Assembly (NCBI RefSeq): GCF_046097095.1
Contig: NZ_CP175698.1
Span: forward strand, 3,348,001-3,412,000
Source of the DNA: Natrinema sp046097095
GTDB lineage: Archaea > Halobacteriota > Halobacteria > Halobacteriales > Natrialbaceae
Direction: 5' to 3'
Length of the DNA stretch: 64,000 nucleotides
The notes under the pieces are model-generated. The model had not been told where the DNA came from. It made no database searches and was given only the letters and a program-made list of their open reading frames with translations. The position numbers and the translations under genes were made by a program. Positions 17,556 through 26,182 of this stretch are shown here, piece after piece; positions within the stretch are counted from its first letter, which is position 1, and each line of letters opens with the position of its first letter.

Positions 17556-18392
17556 ATGTCTAAAGCGGACGCCATCGAAGCGCTGGAAGAACTCGGGCTT
17601 CGTAAATACGAGGCGCAGTGTTTCGTCGCGTTGACGCAGCTTTCGGAGGGGACTGCCAACGAGATCAGTCAGGTCGCCGACGTTCCGCAGTCGCGGGTCT
17701 ACGATGTCGTCGATCAACTCCACCGTCTCGGCCTCGTCGACGTACAGGAATCCGATCCGCGCCGATACACCGTCGTCCCCGTAGAGGCCGCTCGAGAGCG
17801 ACTCCGACGGGAGTACCGCGACCACCTCGAGACCGCGACGGCCCATTTGCAGGAACTCGAACAGCGGACGATCGACGAAGACGGCGTCTGGCAAGTCGCA
17901 GGTCCCCGCGACGTCGACAATCGGACCCGGACGGCCCTCGCGGACGCGACGAGCGAGGCCTATCTCCTCGCGGCCGACGGGAGCGTCCTCGAGGAGCCGC
18001 TACTCGAGGCACTCGACGCGGCGCGCGACCGAAACGTCACCGTATTCGTTGAAGTCCCCTCGGAGGCCGACCGGCGACGCGTTCACGACATCGTGCCGAC
18101 GGCCGCGGTCGCCGTCTCCGACTTCGCGTTCGATTCGCACGTTCGAGTCGAGCGATCGCTCGGCCGCCTGCTGCTGGTCGACCGGCGGACAGTCGTCCTG
18201 AGCGCGCTGACGGCGGGTCTCATTCCGGACGAGCGGACGGAGTCCGGGATCTGGGCCAGCGAGCGCGGCCACGGGCTCGTCGGCTGGTTCCGGTACGCCC
18301 TCGAGTGGCGACTGGCGCGCCTCGAGTTCGTCACCGGTGACGGCTCACTGACGGGCGATGTCGCTGCCGACTGTGAAACATGCGAAGAATGA
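17556..18392 (+). CDS. TrmB family transcriptional regulator
   Basis: A 278-residue regulator. The N-terminal winged helix (about residues 1-80: LEELGLRKYEAQCFVALTQL, VADVPQSRVYDVVDQLHRLG) is typical of TrmB, followed by a short coiled-coil dimerisation helix and a C-terminal effector-like domain. TrmB proteins sense sugars and control central carbon and ABC transporter genes. This one lacks the full maltose-binding domain of Thermococcus TrmB and is of the short haloarchaeal kind. Its target genes are not adjacent. Self-regulation through the palindrome upstream is possible. Confidence 0.85.
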   Translation: MSKADAIEALEELGLRKYEAQCFVALTQLSEGTANEISQVADVPQSRVYDVVDQLHRLGLVDVQESDPRRYTVVPVEAARERLRREYRDHLETATAHLQELEQRTIDEDGVWQVAGPRDVDNRTRTALADATSEAYLLAADGSVLEEPLLEALDAARDRNVTVFVEVPSEADRRRVHDIVPTAAVAVSDFAFDSHVRVERSLGRLLLVDRRTVVLSALTAGLIPDERTESGIWASERGHGLVGWFRYALEWRLARLEFVTGDGSLTGDVAADCETCEE

Positions 18393-18423
18393 ATCGCCGT
18401 CACCCGAGCCGCGGTCGGCGGCC

Positions 18424-20685
18424 TTACTGGAAGGTCCGCCCGACCTGCTCTTCCTGTGCGGGCTCGGCCTGCTGGAACTCCTCTTCGAGTTCCTCGTACT
18501 GCTCTCGGGCTTCGGGAGTCACGCTCGGGCTAACCTCGTCGAGCGCGTGCTCGAAGTGTTCACGGCTGATGCGGACGTTACCGATGGTGTCGTCCATCTC
18601 TTCGGGATCGACCGAGTTGATGAACTCGCGGCTGGCGGCCATCGACGCTTCGCGACAGACCGCTTCGATGTCGGCACCGACGTAGCCCTCCGTCTCGCTC
18701 GCGAGCCACTCGAGGTCGACCGCGTCGGCCAGGGGCTTGCTACGGGTGTGGACCTCGAAGATCCTCTTGCGACCGTCTTCGTCGGGGACCGGGACGTGGA
18801 CATGGCGGTCGAGCCGGCCCGGCCGGAGCAGGGCGCTGTCGATCAGGTCCGGCCGGTTGGTCGTCGCGATGACGACGACGTCCTCGAGTTCCTCGAGACC
18901 GTCGAGTTCGGTCAGCAGCTGGGAGACGACACGCTCGCCGACGCCGGAGTCACCCTGACGCTGGCCGCGTTCGCCCGCGATCGAGTCGATCTCGTCGAAG
19001 AAGATCACGGTCGGGGCGTTCTCGCGGGCCTTCTCGAAGACCTCGCGGACGCCCTTCTCGGACTCCCCGACGTACTTATTCAGCAGTTCGGGGCCTTTGA
19101 TCGAGATGAAGTTCGACTGGGCCTCGTTGGCGACGGCCTTCGCGAGCAGCGTCTTCCCGGTGCCCGGCGGGCCGTACATGAGGACGCCCTTGGCGGCCTC
19201 CATGTCCATCTGCTCGAACACCTCGGGGTAGTCGAGCGGCCACTGGATCGTCTCGCGGAGGCGCTCTTTGGTGTCGCCGAGGCCGCCGACGTCGTTCCAC
19301 GTGACGTCGGGCACCTCGACGAAGACCTCGCGCAGCGCCGAGGGCTGGATGCCCTTGAGTGCCTCCTTGACGTCGCCCTCGCTGACCTCGAGCGACTCGA
19401 GGACGTCGGCGTCGATCTCTTCGGACTCTAAGTCGAGTTCGGGACGGATGCGCCGCAACGCGTTCATCGCGCTCTCGCGAGCCAGCGACTCGAGGTCGGC
19501 CCCGACGAAGCCGTGGGTGTTCTCGGCGTACTGCTCGAGGTCGACCCCTTCGTCGAGGGGCATCCCGCGGGTGTGGACCTGCAGGATCTCCTTGCGGCCC
19601 TCCTTGTCGGGGACGCCGATCTCGATTTCGCGGTCGAAGCGACCGCCGCGGCGGAGCGCGGGATCGATTGCGTCGACGCGGTTGGTCGCAGCGATGACCG
19701 TGACGCGACCACGTTCCTCGAGGCCATCCATCAGGCTGAGCAGTTGCGCGACGACGCGCCGTTCGACGTCACCGCCGGCCTCCTCGCGCTTGGCGGCGAT
19801 GGAATCGAGTTCGTCGATGAAGACGATCGCGGGCGCGTTCTCCTCGGCCTCCTCGAAGACCTCGCGGAGCTGCTCTTCGCTCTCGCCGTAGTACTTCGAC
19901 ATGATCTCCGGCCCGGAAATCGTCTCGAAGTGGGCGTCGATCTCGTTGGCGACGGCTTTGGCCATCAGGGTCTTCCCGGTCCCCGGCGGGCCGTGTAGCA
20001 GGACGCCCTTCGGCGGTTCGATGCCGAGCTGTTGGAACAGCTCGGGGTGGCGCATCGGCAACTCGATCATCTCGCGAACCTGGTCGAGTTCGTCGTCTAA
20101 CCCGCCGATGTCCTCGTAGGTGACGTTCGGGACACCCTCGGCGGATGCGCCGCTCCCGGAGCTGACCTGTTCGGCCGGCGTCTCGGAGATTTCGATGCTC
20201 GTCGAATCGGTGATGACGACCGTTCCGGACGGCGAGGTGCTCGCAATCTTCAGCGGCACCGATTGGCCAGAGCTGGCCATCGGGCCGAACGACAACGAGA
20301 ACGGAACCGTCTGGCCTTCGGTGACGGCCTGACCGGAAAGCTTGTCGCGGACGAGCGGGCCGATGTCGCCGCGGATCCGCAGGTTCTGTGGCAGCGCCAC
20401 GGTGACGGACTTCGCGGGCTTGACGTCGGCCGATTCGACGGTAACGCTGTCGTCGATCCCGACGTCGGCCTCCTGACGGAGGCGGCCGTCGATCCGGACG
20501 ATTCCGCGTCCCTCATCTTCTGGGTAACCGGGCCAGACGCGCGCGACGGCCTGTCCGTCGCCCTTGCCCTCGATAACGATGTAGTCTCCGTTCTCGAGGC
20601 CGAGCTCGTTCATCGAGACGCGATCGATCGCGGCCAATCCGCGGCCCGCGTCCTTCTGCTTCAGGGGTTTGACGGTGAGCTTCAT
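18424..20685 (-). CDS. cdc48: CDC48/VAT AAA ATPase
   Basis: A 753-residue hexameric unfoldase. The N-domain (about 1-190) has the double-psi barrel start (KLTVKPLKQKDAGRGLAAID). Two AAA modules follow: D1 with Walker A GPPGTGKTLMAKAVANE and Walker B IVFIDELDSIAAKR, and D2 with GPPGTGKTLLAKAVANE and VIFFDEIDSIAGERG. The C-terminus ends in QVGRTFQ. Archaeal Cdc48 extracts and unfolds proteins for the proteasome. It is translationally coupled (ATGA) to a small Hsp20-like gene upstream, an arrangement that suggests a shared proteostasis role. Confidence 0.97.
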   Translation of the reverse strand: MKLTVKPLKQKDAGRGLAAIDRVSMNELGLENGDYIVIEGKGDGQAVARVWPGYPEDEGRGIVRIDGRLRQEADVGIDDSVTVESADVKPAKSVTVALPQNLRIRGDIGPLVRDKLSGQAVTEGQTVPFSLSFGPMASSGQSVPLKIASTSPSGTVVITDSTSIEISETPAEQVSSGSGASAEGVPNVTYEDIGGLDDELDQVREMIELPMRHPELFQQLGIEPPKGVLLHGPPGTGKTLMAKAVANEIDAHFETISGPEIMSKYYGESEEQLREVFEEAEENAPAIVFIDELDSIAAKREEAGGDVERRVVAQLLSLMDGLEERGRVTVIAATNRVDAIDPALRRGGRFDREIEIGVPDKEGRKEILQVHTRGMPLDEGVDLEQYAENTHGFVGADLESLARESAMNALRRIRPELDLESEEIDADVLESLEVSEGDVKEALKGIQPSALREVFVEVPDVTWNDVGGLGDTKERLRETIQWPLDYPEVFEQMDMEAAKGVLMYGPPGTGKTLLAKAVANEAQSNFISIKGPELLNKYVGESEKGVREVFEKARENAPTVIFFDEIDSIAGERGQRQGDSGVGERVVSQLLTELDGLEELEDVVVIATTNRPDLIDSALLRPGRLDRHVHVPVPDEDGRKRIFEVHTRSKPLADAVDLEWLASETEGYVGADIEAVCREASMAASREFINSVDPEEMDDTIGNVRISREHFEHALDEVSPSVTPEAREQYEELEEEFQQAEPAQEEQVGRTFQ

Positions 20686-20930
20686 AGTTCCTCCTCCAGT
20701 TCGACAGTGAGGACCCCATTTTTGATAAACGTGTGCGCGTCGTCGACCGCCACGGGAAGATCGATCTCGTACTGCTCATCGTCAACGACGACGATGACCG
20801 TGTCATCGACGAAATCGACGGAGGCGTCGGCTCCGTCGGTGCCGAAGTCGACGGCCAGCACCGTGCCGTCGTCGTAGTCGTACCGACGGGCTAACTGCCC
20901 CTCTTCACGAGTGAATTGTTCGAGAGTCAT
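20682..20930 (-). CDS. DUF7127-like small protein with Hsp20-like strand
   Basis: An 82-residue, strongly acidic all-beta protein. Its C-terminus (HTFIKNGVLTVELEEEL) closely resembles the last strands of an Hsp20/alpha-crystallin domain and matches the same region of GvpH in this window (TIKNGVLTVEIV). The preceding segments (VLAVDFGTDGADASVDFVDD, TVIVVVDDEQYEIDL) look like alternating beta strands. I think it is the haloarchaeal DUF7127 family, but the number is from memory. It overlaps cdc48 by 4 bp and shares its promoter, so a substrate-delivery or chaperone partner role for Cdc48 is plausible. Confidence 0.8.
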   Translation of the reverse strand: MTLEQFTREEGQLARRYDYDDGTVLAVDFGTDGADASVDFVDDTVIVVVDDEQYEIDLPVAVDDAHTFIKNGVLTVELEEEL

Positions 20931-20962
20931 GCTTCAACTAACCCGAGGTAAGCACCGGAGAC

Positions 20963-20968
20963 ATATAA
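20963..20968 (-). promoter_or_regulatory. TATA box of the DUF7127-cdc48 operon
   Basis: Minus-strand CACTTATATGTC is a strong TATA box about 33 nt before the first start codon, giving a very short leader. Confidence 0.6.
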
Positions 20969-21136
20969 GTGTTTCTCCGCGAATCGCAGTACGGCAATGC
21001 GTCCGGGAGAAAAGTGATTGTTCGCAGTTCACAGCTGCGGCCGTCCGTGGAACGCTCGATCGAGTCAATCACGTTCGTTTCGTTCGCCGCGTGTATAGCC
21101 CCGCTGCTGGCGTTTTCCGGTCGCCCGGCTCGTGAC

Positions 21137-21142
21137 TTTATA
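21137..21142 (+). promoter_or_regulatory. TATA box of the alpha/beta hydrolase gene
   Basis: TTTATA in GACTTTATACTGG lies about 27 nt before the ATG at 21167 and supports that start over the longer upstream frame. Confidence 0.6.
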
Positions 21143-21166
21143 CTGGTCCCGATCGTTTCACCACGC

Positions 21167-21943
21167 ATGGAAACGGTATCACACAACGGTCGGGAGACGG
21201 CGTACGAGATCGTCGATCGGGGCGGTAGCGGTCCACCGATCTGCTGTCTCCACGGAAGCGGCGGCTCGCGCGACGTCTGGACCGGTCAGCACCCGCTCGC
21301 GGATCGGTATCCACTCGTCGCAGTCGATCTCAGCGGCCACGGCGATTCGGACGACGTCGATGCGAGTGCCGGCTACACGGCGCTGTCGGCCTACGCGGAC
21401 GACGTGCTGGCCGTCGCCGAGGCGACCGACGCCCGGGTCCTACTGGGAAACTCGCTCGGCGGAGCCATCGTCTTGCACGTCCTGCTCGAGCGGTCGTTCG
21501 ACCCCGACGCGGTCGTCTTGACGGGCACCGGCGCTCGCCTCGGCGTCCTCGATGACCTCCTCGAGTGGCTCGACGACGATTTCGAGCGAGCGGTCGAGTT
21601 CCTCCACGAGCCGGATCGGCTCTTTCACGATCCCGCTCCCGACCAGCGAGAGCGGTCGATGGAGCGAATGTACGACTGCGGACGGGCGGTGACGCGCCGT
21701 GACTTCCTGACCTGCCACGAGTTCGACGTTCGCAATCGGCTCGGCGACATCGAGACGCCCGCGCTCGCGGCGTACGGCGAGTACGACCAATTGACCCCGC
21801 CGTGGTTCCACGAGTATCTCGCCGACGAGATCGAACGTGGCGAACTGGCCGAAATCGAGAACGCGGGCCATCTGTCGATGCTCGAGCGGCCGGCGGCGTT
21901 CAACGCGGTCGTCGACGAGTTTCTGACGGGCGTCGACGGGTGA
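21167..21943 (+). CDS. Alpha/beta fold hydrolase
   Basis: A 258-residue alpha/beta hydrolase. The catalytic triad is visible: the nucleophile Ser in LLGNSLGGAIV, the acid Asp in AYGEYDQLTPPW, and His in ENAGHLSMLERP. The oxyanion loop is CCLHGSGGSRDVW. The length matches single-domain esterases and C-C hydrolases such as MenH- or BioH-like proteins, and the substrate is unknown. The start is the ATG 27 nt after a TATA box. It is divergent from the cdc48 operon. Confidence 0.85.
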   Translation: METVSHNGRETAYEIVDRGGSGPPICCLHGSGGSRDVWTGQHPLADRYPLVAVDLSGHGDSDDVDASAGYTALSAYADDVLAVAEATDARVLLGNSLGGAIVLHVLLERSFDPDAVVLTGTGARLGVLDDLLEWLDDDFERAVEFLHEPDRLFHDPAPDQRERSMERMYDCGRAVTRRDFLTCHEFDVRNRLGDIETPALAAYGEYDQLTPPWFHEYLADEIERGELAEIENAGHLSMLERPAAFNAVVDEFLTGVDG

Positions 21944-22089
21944 GCGAGCGACACGGCCCATCGTGCGTGCGGTCGATCGTTCGCGGAAACACCGCATGGG
22001 CTACGATGCGATCCGCTTGCCGGTGACGCATTGTGACGATGAGATCGGCCCCTATCTGGTCGATATTGTCAACCGCGGTTCAATGGCGC

Positions 22090-22902
22090 TCAGTAGAGAT
22101 CGTCGAGGTCGGCCTCCTCGTGGGCGTGTTCCTCGGCGGGGAACGCGCCCGACGTGACGGCCGAGACGTAGTCGTCGATCGCCGACTCCATCTCGGCGCG
22201 GACGTTCCCGAACTGCTTCGAAAACGAGGGCGTCCACTCGCTCAACCCGACGGCGTCGTCGACCACGAGGACCTGCCCGTCGCAGTCGGGACCCGCTCCG
22301 ATCCCGATCGTCGGGATGTCGATCGCGTCGGTGACCTCGGCCGCGAGGTTCGACGGCACGTGTTCGAGGACGAGCGAAAACGCGCCCGCCTTCTCGTGAG
22401 CCTCCGCCAGTTCGAGGATGCGCTCGGCCGCCTCCCGATCCGTCCCCTGCCGGGGATAGCCGCCGTACTGGTTGACGTGCTGGGGCGTTAACCCGAGGTG
22501 GGCCATCACGGGAATCCCGAGTTGGACCAGCTTCTCGGTCAGTTCGACGGTGTGTGGCCCGCACTCGAGTTTGACCGCGTGGGCATCTTCCTCTTTGAGC
22601 ATTCGGCCGGCGTTCTCGAGGCTCGCCGACTCGTCGACGCCGATCGAGAGGAATGGCATGTCGGCGACGATGAGGGCGTCCTCGGTCGCGCGCGCGACCG
22701 CGCCGGTGTGGCGCGCCATATCGTCGACGGTCACCGGAAGCGTCGTCTCGTAGCCCATGCTCGTGTTTCCGAGGCTGTCCCCGACGAGGATGATGTCGAC
22801 GCCGGCCTCGTCGACGATTGCCGCCGTCGGCGCGTCGTAGGCCGTCAGCATCGTGATCGGCTCCTCGCCCGCCTTCGCTCGTACGTCCCGCACGGTAGGC
22901 AT
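22090..22902 (-). CDS. panB: 3-methyl-2-oxobutanoate hydroxymethyltransferase (PanB)
   Basis: A 270-residue PanB, which makes ketopantoate from 2-oxoisovalerate and methylenetetrahydrofolate in coenzyme A synthesis. The start was taken at MPTVRDVRAKAGEEPI. Motifs are MLTAYDAPTAAIVDEAG, VGDSLGNTSMGYETTLPVT (metal-binding Asp), ADMPFLSIG, and the C-terminal IGIGAGPDCDGQVLV with the catalytic region. It fits the archaeal pantothenate route using pantoate kinase and phosphopantothenate synthetase, whose genes are not in the window. Confidence 0.95.
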   Translation of the reverse strand: MPTVRDVRAKAGEEPITMLTAYDAPTAAIVDEAGVDIILVGDSLGNTSMGYETTLPVTVDDMARHTGAVARATEDALIVADMPFLSIGVDESASLENAGRMLKEEDAHAVKLECGPHTVELTEKLVQLGIPVMAHLGLTPQHVNQYGGYPRQGTDREAAERILELAEAHEKAGAFSLVLEHVPSNLAAEVTDAIDIPTIGIGAGPDCDGQVLVVDDAVGLSEWTPSFSKQFGNVRAEMESAIDDYVSAVTSGAFPAEEHAHEEADLDDLY

Positions 22903-22924
22903 ACCCACAGGTTGGTCTCCCGCG

Positions 22925-22931
22925 ATTAAAC
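22925..22931 (-). promoter_or_regulatory. TATA box of panB
   Basis: Minus-strand GTTTAAT lies about 26 nt before the panB ATG at 22902, fits a leaderless transcript and supports that start. Confidence 0.5.
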
Positions 22932-22970
22932 GTCGTTGTTCTGCCGCGGCTCGCGACCACACCCGCGACG

Positions 22971-22976
22971 CTTAAG
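22971..22976 (+). promoter_or_regulatory. TATA box of the small membrane protein gene
   Basis: CTTAAG within GACGCTTAAGAGG lies about 28 nt before the GTG start at 23001, the spacing expected of a leaderless transcript. Confidence 0.5.
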
Positions 22977-23000
22977 AGGACTGGATCGCGATTTTCAACC

Positions 23001-23234
23001 GTGCCAGAACGCGTCGAAACGACCTCGCCCGACGGCGTCGACTACGGCTGGGTGATGCAGACGACGTTCGTCGCCACCATCATGGTCGGCGCGCCCGTCG
23101 TCGCCGGCCTGTCGACGACCGCCTCGCTGCCAACCTGGAACTCGCGCGCCGAGTTCGCGATCCGGATCGGAGCCGTCGTCTGGTTGCTCACGGCGATTAC
23201 GGTCTTTACCTACGCGAAGCGTAAACAGGAATAG
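23001..23234 (+). CDS. Small membrane protein, probably DUF5822
   Basis: A 77-residue protein starting with GTG. Two hydrophobic helices (about residues 18-38, TTFVATIMVGAPVVAGL, and 54-70, IGAVVWLLTAITVFTY) flank a short loop, and the tail is basic (AKRKQE), so it is a two-span membrane protein with a cytoplasmic C-terminus. The sequence SPDGVDYGWVMQ matches what I recall of haloarchaeal DUF5822. No function is known. Confidence 0.75.
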   Translation: MPERVETTSPDGVDYGWVMQTTFVATIMVGAPVVAGLSTTASLPTWNSRAEFAIRIGAVVWLLTAITVFTYAKRKQE

Positions 23235-23259
23235 CCGATCCGACCGCCCGAAACGGACT

Positions 23260-23853
23260 TCAGACGCCGGACGGACTGTCGCCGACGAACTCGAAGGCGA
23301 CGCCCGCTCGATCCGCCGTTTTCCGATCGCGCACCGAATCGCCGACGAACAGCGCCTGCTCGGGATCAGCGTCCAGTTTGCTGACGGTCGCGAGCAGCGG
23401 CTCTGGATCTGGTTTCCACGTCCCGACCGTGTCGCGCCCGACGACCGCGTCGACCGCCGGCTCGAGTGCGTGTTCCTCGAGCGCGATCCGGCAGGCTTGC
23501 TCGCAGTTCAACGAGCAGACGCCGGCGGGCACCGACCGCTCGAGCAACTCCTCGGCGTGGGCGAGCCGGTCCGACGTTCGCGCGCCGTCGTGTTCGTGGG
23601 CCGCGATGGCCGACTCCACCTCGGCGGCCAGCCCCGCATCGCTCGCCGTCTCGAGCATTCCCCAGAGCCCGTTGCCCGGCGGCTCGCGGTTCGCGTCGCG
23701 GTACACTTCGCGGACGTCGACGGCGACGGCGTTCCAGTCGACGTCAAGATCGACGAGCGTTCCGTCCAGGTCGTAGACGATGGCCTCGTATCCGGTCACG
23801 GCCCACCGTAGGTGCGGACGCCGAATATACTGTTCGGCGTCTCGTCGCTCCAT
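23260..23853 (-). CDS. HAD family hydrolase (phosphoglycolate phosphatase-like)
   Basis: A HAD-superfamily phosphatase of about 197 residues. Motif I is IVYDLDGTLVDLDVDW (nucleophile and acid Asp), motif II is in SVPAGVCSLNCEQA, motif III is the Lys in GTWKPDPEPLL, and motif IV is LFVGDSVRDRKTADRAG. A C1-type cap lies between motifs I and II. I set the start at MERRDAEQYIRR. Longer starts would translate a tandem DNA repeat just upstream, which looks unlike family sequence. Substrate unknown. Confidence 0.83.
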   Translation of the reverse strand: MERRDAEQYIRRPHLRWAVTGYEAIVYDLDGTLVDLDVDWNAVAVDVREVYRDANREPPGNGLWGMLETASDAGLAAEVESAIAAHEHDGARTSDRLAHAEELLERSVPAGVCSLNCEQACRIALEEHALEPAVDAVVGRDTVGTWKPDPEPLLATVSKLDADPEQALFVGDSVRDRKTADRAGVAFEFVGDSPSGV

Positions 23854-23873
23854 CTCCGCTTCGCCGTTTCGGC

Positions 23874-23957
23874 CCCGTCTCGTTCTGACCCCGTCTCGCG
23901 TTCCGATCCCGTCTCGTTCTGACCCCGTCTCGCGTTCCGATCCCGTCTCGTTCCGAC
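23874..23957. repeat. 34-bp tandem repeat (2.5 copies)
   Basis: Two exact 34-bp units plus a partial third copy carrying one mismatch (TTCTGAC to TTCCGAC). Each unit is itself two related halves, both starting CCCGTCTCG (16 and 18 bp). It lies between the HAD gene and the acyl-CoA dehydrogenase gene, and it is read through by the open frame that extends upstream of the HAD gene. The unit length is not a multiple of three, so copy number changes would shift that frame. Confidence 0.9.
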
Positions 23958-23978
23958 CCCCGCCGTACTCACTCGCGC

Positions 23979-25115
23979 TCACTCGAGCAGTTCCCGCGCG
24001 ATGACCGTCTTCTGGATCTCTGTCGTTCCCTCGTAGATCTCGGTGATCTTCGCGTCGCGGTAGAGGCGCTCGACCTCGCCTTCGGTGACGTAGCCGTAGC
24101 CGCCGTGGATCTGGACGGCCTCGTTCGTGACGAACGTCGCCGCCTCGCTCGCGAAGTACTTCGCCATGCTGGCCTCAAGTGCCGCGCTGCCCGGGCTCAA
24201 GTCGGCCTCTCGTGTCCGGGCGGCGTCCCGCGTTAGTAGTCGTGCGGCTCGAATGCGGGTCGCCATCTCGGCGAGCTTGTGGCGGATGGTCTGAATGTCC
24301 GCGATCGGACCGCCGAACTGGTCGCGTTCCTTGCTATACGCCAGCGCCTCGTCGAGCGCACATCGGGCGAGGCCGACCGACTGGGCGGCGATGGCGATCC
24401 GACCGCCGGTGAGGATGTGAAACGCTGCGGACAGTCCCGCTCCCTCCTCGGTTAGCCGGTTTTCGGCGGGAATTCGGACGCCGTCGAAGGTCAGGCTCGT
24501 GGTGTCGCTCGCGCGTAGACCGAGTTTCGCCTCGGGCTCGCCGACGGCCAGCCCGTCGACATCGCCGGGGACGAGAAACTGCGTGATCGTCGACGGATCG
24601 TCGCGGTCGGTCTTCGCGAAGACGATGTACACGCCCGCGCGCTCGCCGTTCGTGATCCACTGCTTCTCGCCGTCGATGACGTATTCGTCACCCTCCCGTC
24701 GCGCTTCGGTGGCCATCTCAGCGGGGTTCGATCCCGCGTGGGGCTCCGAGAGCGCAAAGGCTCCGACGGGACGACCCTCGGCCATCTCGGGTAACCAGCG
24801 CTCCTGCTGGGCTTTGCTGCCGAACGCCGCGAGACAAGAGGTCGCGAGCGAGTGAACTGAGAGGGCAGTCGCCACGGCCAACATCCCGTAGGCCACCTCC
24901 TCGTTGACCACGGCTGCAGTGACCGGGTCCGCGTCGTAGCCACCGTACGCTTCGGGGACCGTCAGCCCGGTCAGGTCGAGGTCGGCGAGGCCGTCCCAGA
25001 CGTCTTCCGGGAACGCCGATTCCCTGTCGGCCTCGAGCGCGGTCGGCCTGATCTCCTCGCGGGCGAACTCCCGGACGGTCTCGCGGACCGCCTCCTGTTC
25101 CGGGGTGAGTTCCAT
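23979..25115 (-). CDS. Acyl-CoA dehydrogenase
   Basis: A 378-residue FAD flavoenzyme that makes 2-enoyl-CoA from acyl-CoA in fatty acid or branched-chain degradation, passing electrons to ETF. Domains run N-terminal helical (EQEAVRETVREFAREEI), middle beta (GAFALSEPHAGSNP, KQWITNGERAGVYIV), and C-terminal helical. The catalytic base is the Glu in ITEIYEGTTEIQKTVIARELL (in part). Length and motifs are normal. No beta-oxidation partner is adjacent. It is a short- or branched-chain type by overall form, and chain-length specificity cannot be read. Confidence 0.94.
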   Translation of the reverse strand: MELTPEQEAVRETVREFAREEIRPTALEADRESAFPEDVWDGLADLDLTGLTVPEAYGGYDADPVTAAVVNEEVAYGMLAVATALSVHSLATSCLAAFGSKAQQERWLPEMAEGRPVGAFALSEPHAGSNPAEMATEARREGDEYVIDGEKQWITNGERAGVYIVFAKTDRDDPSTITQFLVPGDVDGLAVGEPEAKLGLRASDTTSLTFDGVRIPAENRLTEEGAGLSAAFHILTGGRIAIAAQSVGLARCALDEALAYSKERDQFGGPIADIQTIRHKLAEMATRIRAARLLTRDAARTREADLSPGSAALEASMAKYFASEAATFVTNEAVQIHGGYGYVTEGEVERLYRDAKITEIYEGTTEIQKTVIARELLE

Positions 25116-25179
25116 ACCGACCGTTCGACGGCCGCGACAAAAGGTTCCGCGTCGAGATCGGTCGCGGCGCGGACCGATC

Positions 25180-26097
25180 TCAGAGCCCCTCGAGGTCGAG
25201 TTCCCGGAGCCCTTCGCGCATCTCCGCGGCCGATTCGTCGTCTTTCCGGCGCAGCGGGCTCCGCAGCGGGCCGGCGTCGAACCCCCGCATGCGGAGCGCG
25301 GTCTTGACGCCGGACATGTACGCGCCGCCGGTCTTGAACGCGTCTCGCACCCGGAACATATCGCTCTGGAGGTCGCGTGCGCGGTCCTCGTCGCCGTCGT
25401 CGTACGCCTCGTAACAGTCGACCACGAGTTCTGGGAAAACGTTCGCGACGGCGCTGACCGCGCCCGAACAGCCGATCTCGAGCCCGGTGAAAATCAGCGA
25501 GTCCGACCCCGCGAGGAACGTCAGTTCGGGGTGGGCGTCGATCGCCTGGGCGAGCCACGGCACGTCCTTGCTCGAGTCCTTGACGCCCACGAGGTTGTCG
25601 ATTTCGGCGAGATCGGCGAGGGTCTCGAGCGAGAGTTCGTTGCCGGTCTTGCTCGGGATGTGGTAGACGTAGACCGGGAGGTCGACGGCCTCGGCGACCC
25701 GGCGGTAGTGCTCGAGTGCGCCCTCGTGGTCCAGCGGGTAGTAGTAGGGCGTGACGACGACGACGCCGTCTGCACCGACCGATTCGGCATGTTCGGCGCG
25801 AGCGACCGTCCGATAGGTACTCGGCGCACCGACACCGGCGATGACTGGCACCTCGTCGCCGACTTCCTCGACGACGGCCTCGACGACGCGGTCGCGTTCC
25901 ACGTCCGAGAGCAGCGGAAACTCTCCGTTCGTTCCGAGCGGGAAGACACCGTGCGCACCCCGATCGACAACGAACCGGGCGTGGGCGGCCGTCGCCTCGT
26001 AATCGACGGACTCGTCTCTCCGAAACGCGGTGACGGTCGGCGGCACGACGCCGTGCAGCGACAGCGGGTCGGCGGTACCGGGGTCGTGATACGACAT
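25180..26097 (-). CDS. DapA/KDG aldolase family protein
   Basis: A TIM-barrel class I aldolase or lyase of 305 residues from the chosen start MSYHDPGTADPLSLHG. The Schiff-base lysine is in NLVGVKDSSKD, and the Tyr of the triad is in VYVYHIPSKTGN. The phosphate/carboxylate loop (PLGTNGEFPLLSD) has the G-T-N/T-G-E motif of the dihydrodipicolinate synthase and 2-keto-3-deoxygluconate aldolase superfamily. Haloarchaea use such enzymes both for lysine synthesis and for sugar acid cleavage. No dap neighbour is present, so sugar or keto-acid aldolase is as likely as DapA. Confidence 0.85.
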   Translation of the reverse strand: MSYHDPGTADPLSLHGVVPPTVTAFRRDESVDYEATAAHARFVVDRGAHGVFPLGTNGEFPLLSDVERDRVVEAVVEEVGDEVPVIAGVGAPSTYRTVARAEHAESVGADGVVVVTPYYYPLDHEGALEHYRRVAEAVDLPVYVYHIPSKTGNELSLETLADLAEIDNLVGVKDSSKDVPWLAQAIDAHPELTFLAGSDSLIFTGLEIGCSGAVSAVANVFPELVVDCYEAYDDGDEDRARDLQSDMFRVRDAFKTGGAYMSGVKTALRMRGFDAGPLRSPLRRKDDESAAEMREGLRELDLEGL

Positions 26098-26182
26098 GCA
26101 CGACCGTCCGGCGGGCACGGTCAAAAAACGTCTGCCGTCTGTACTCGACACCGGCGGAATCGGTTGCTCTCCCCGCTTTAGC

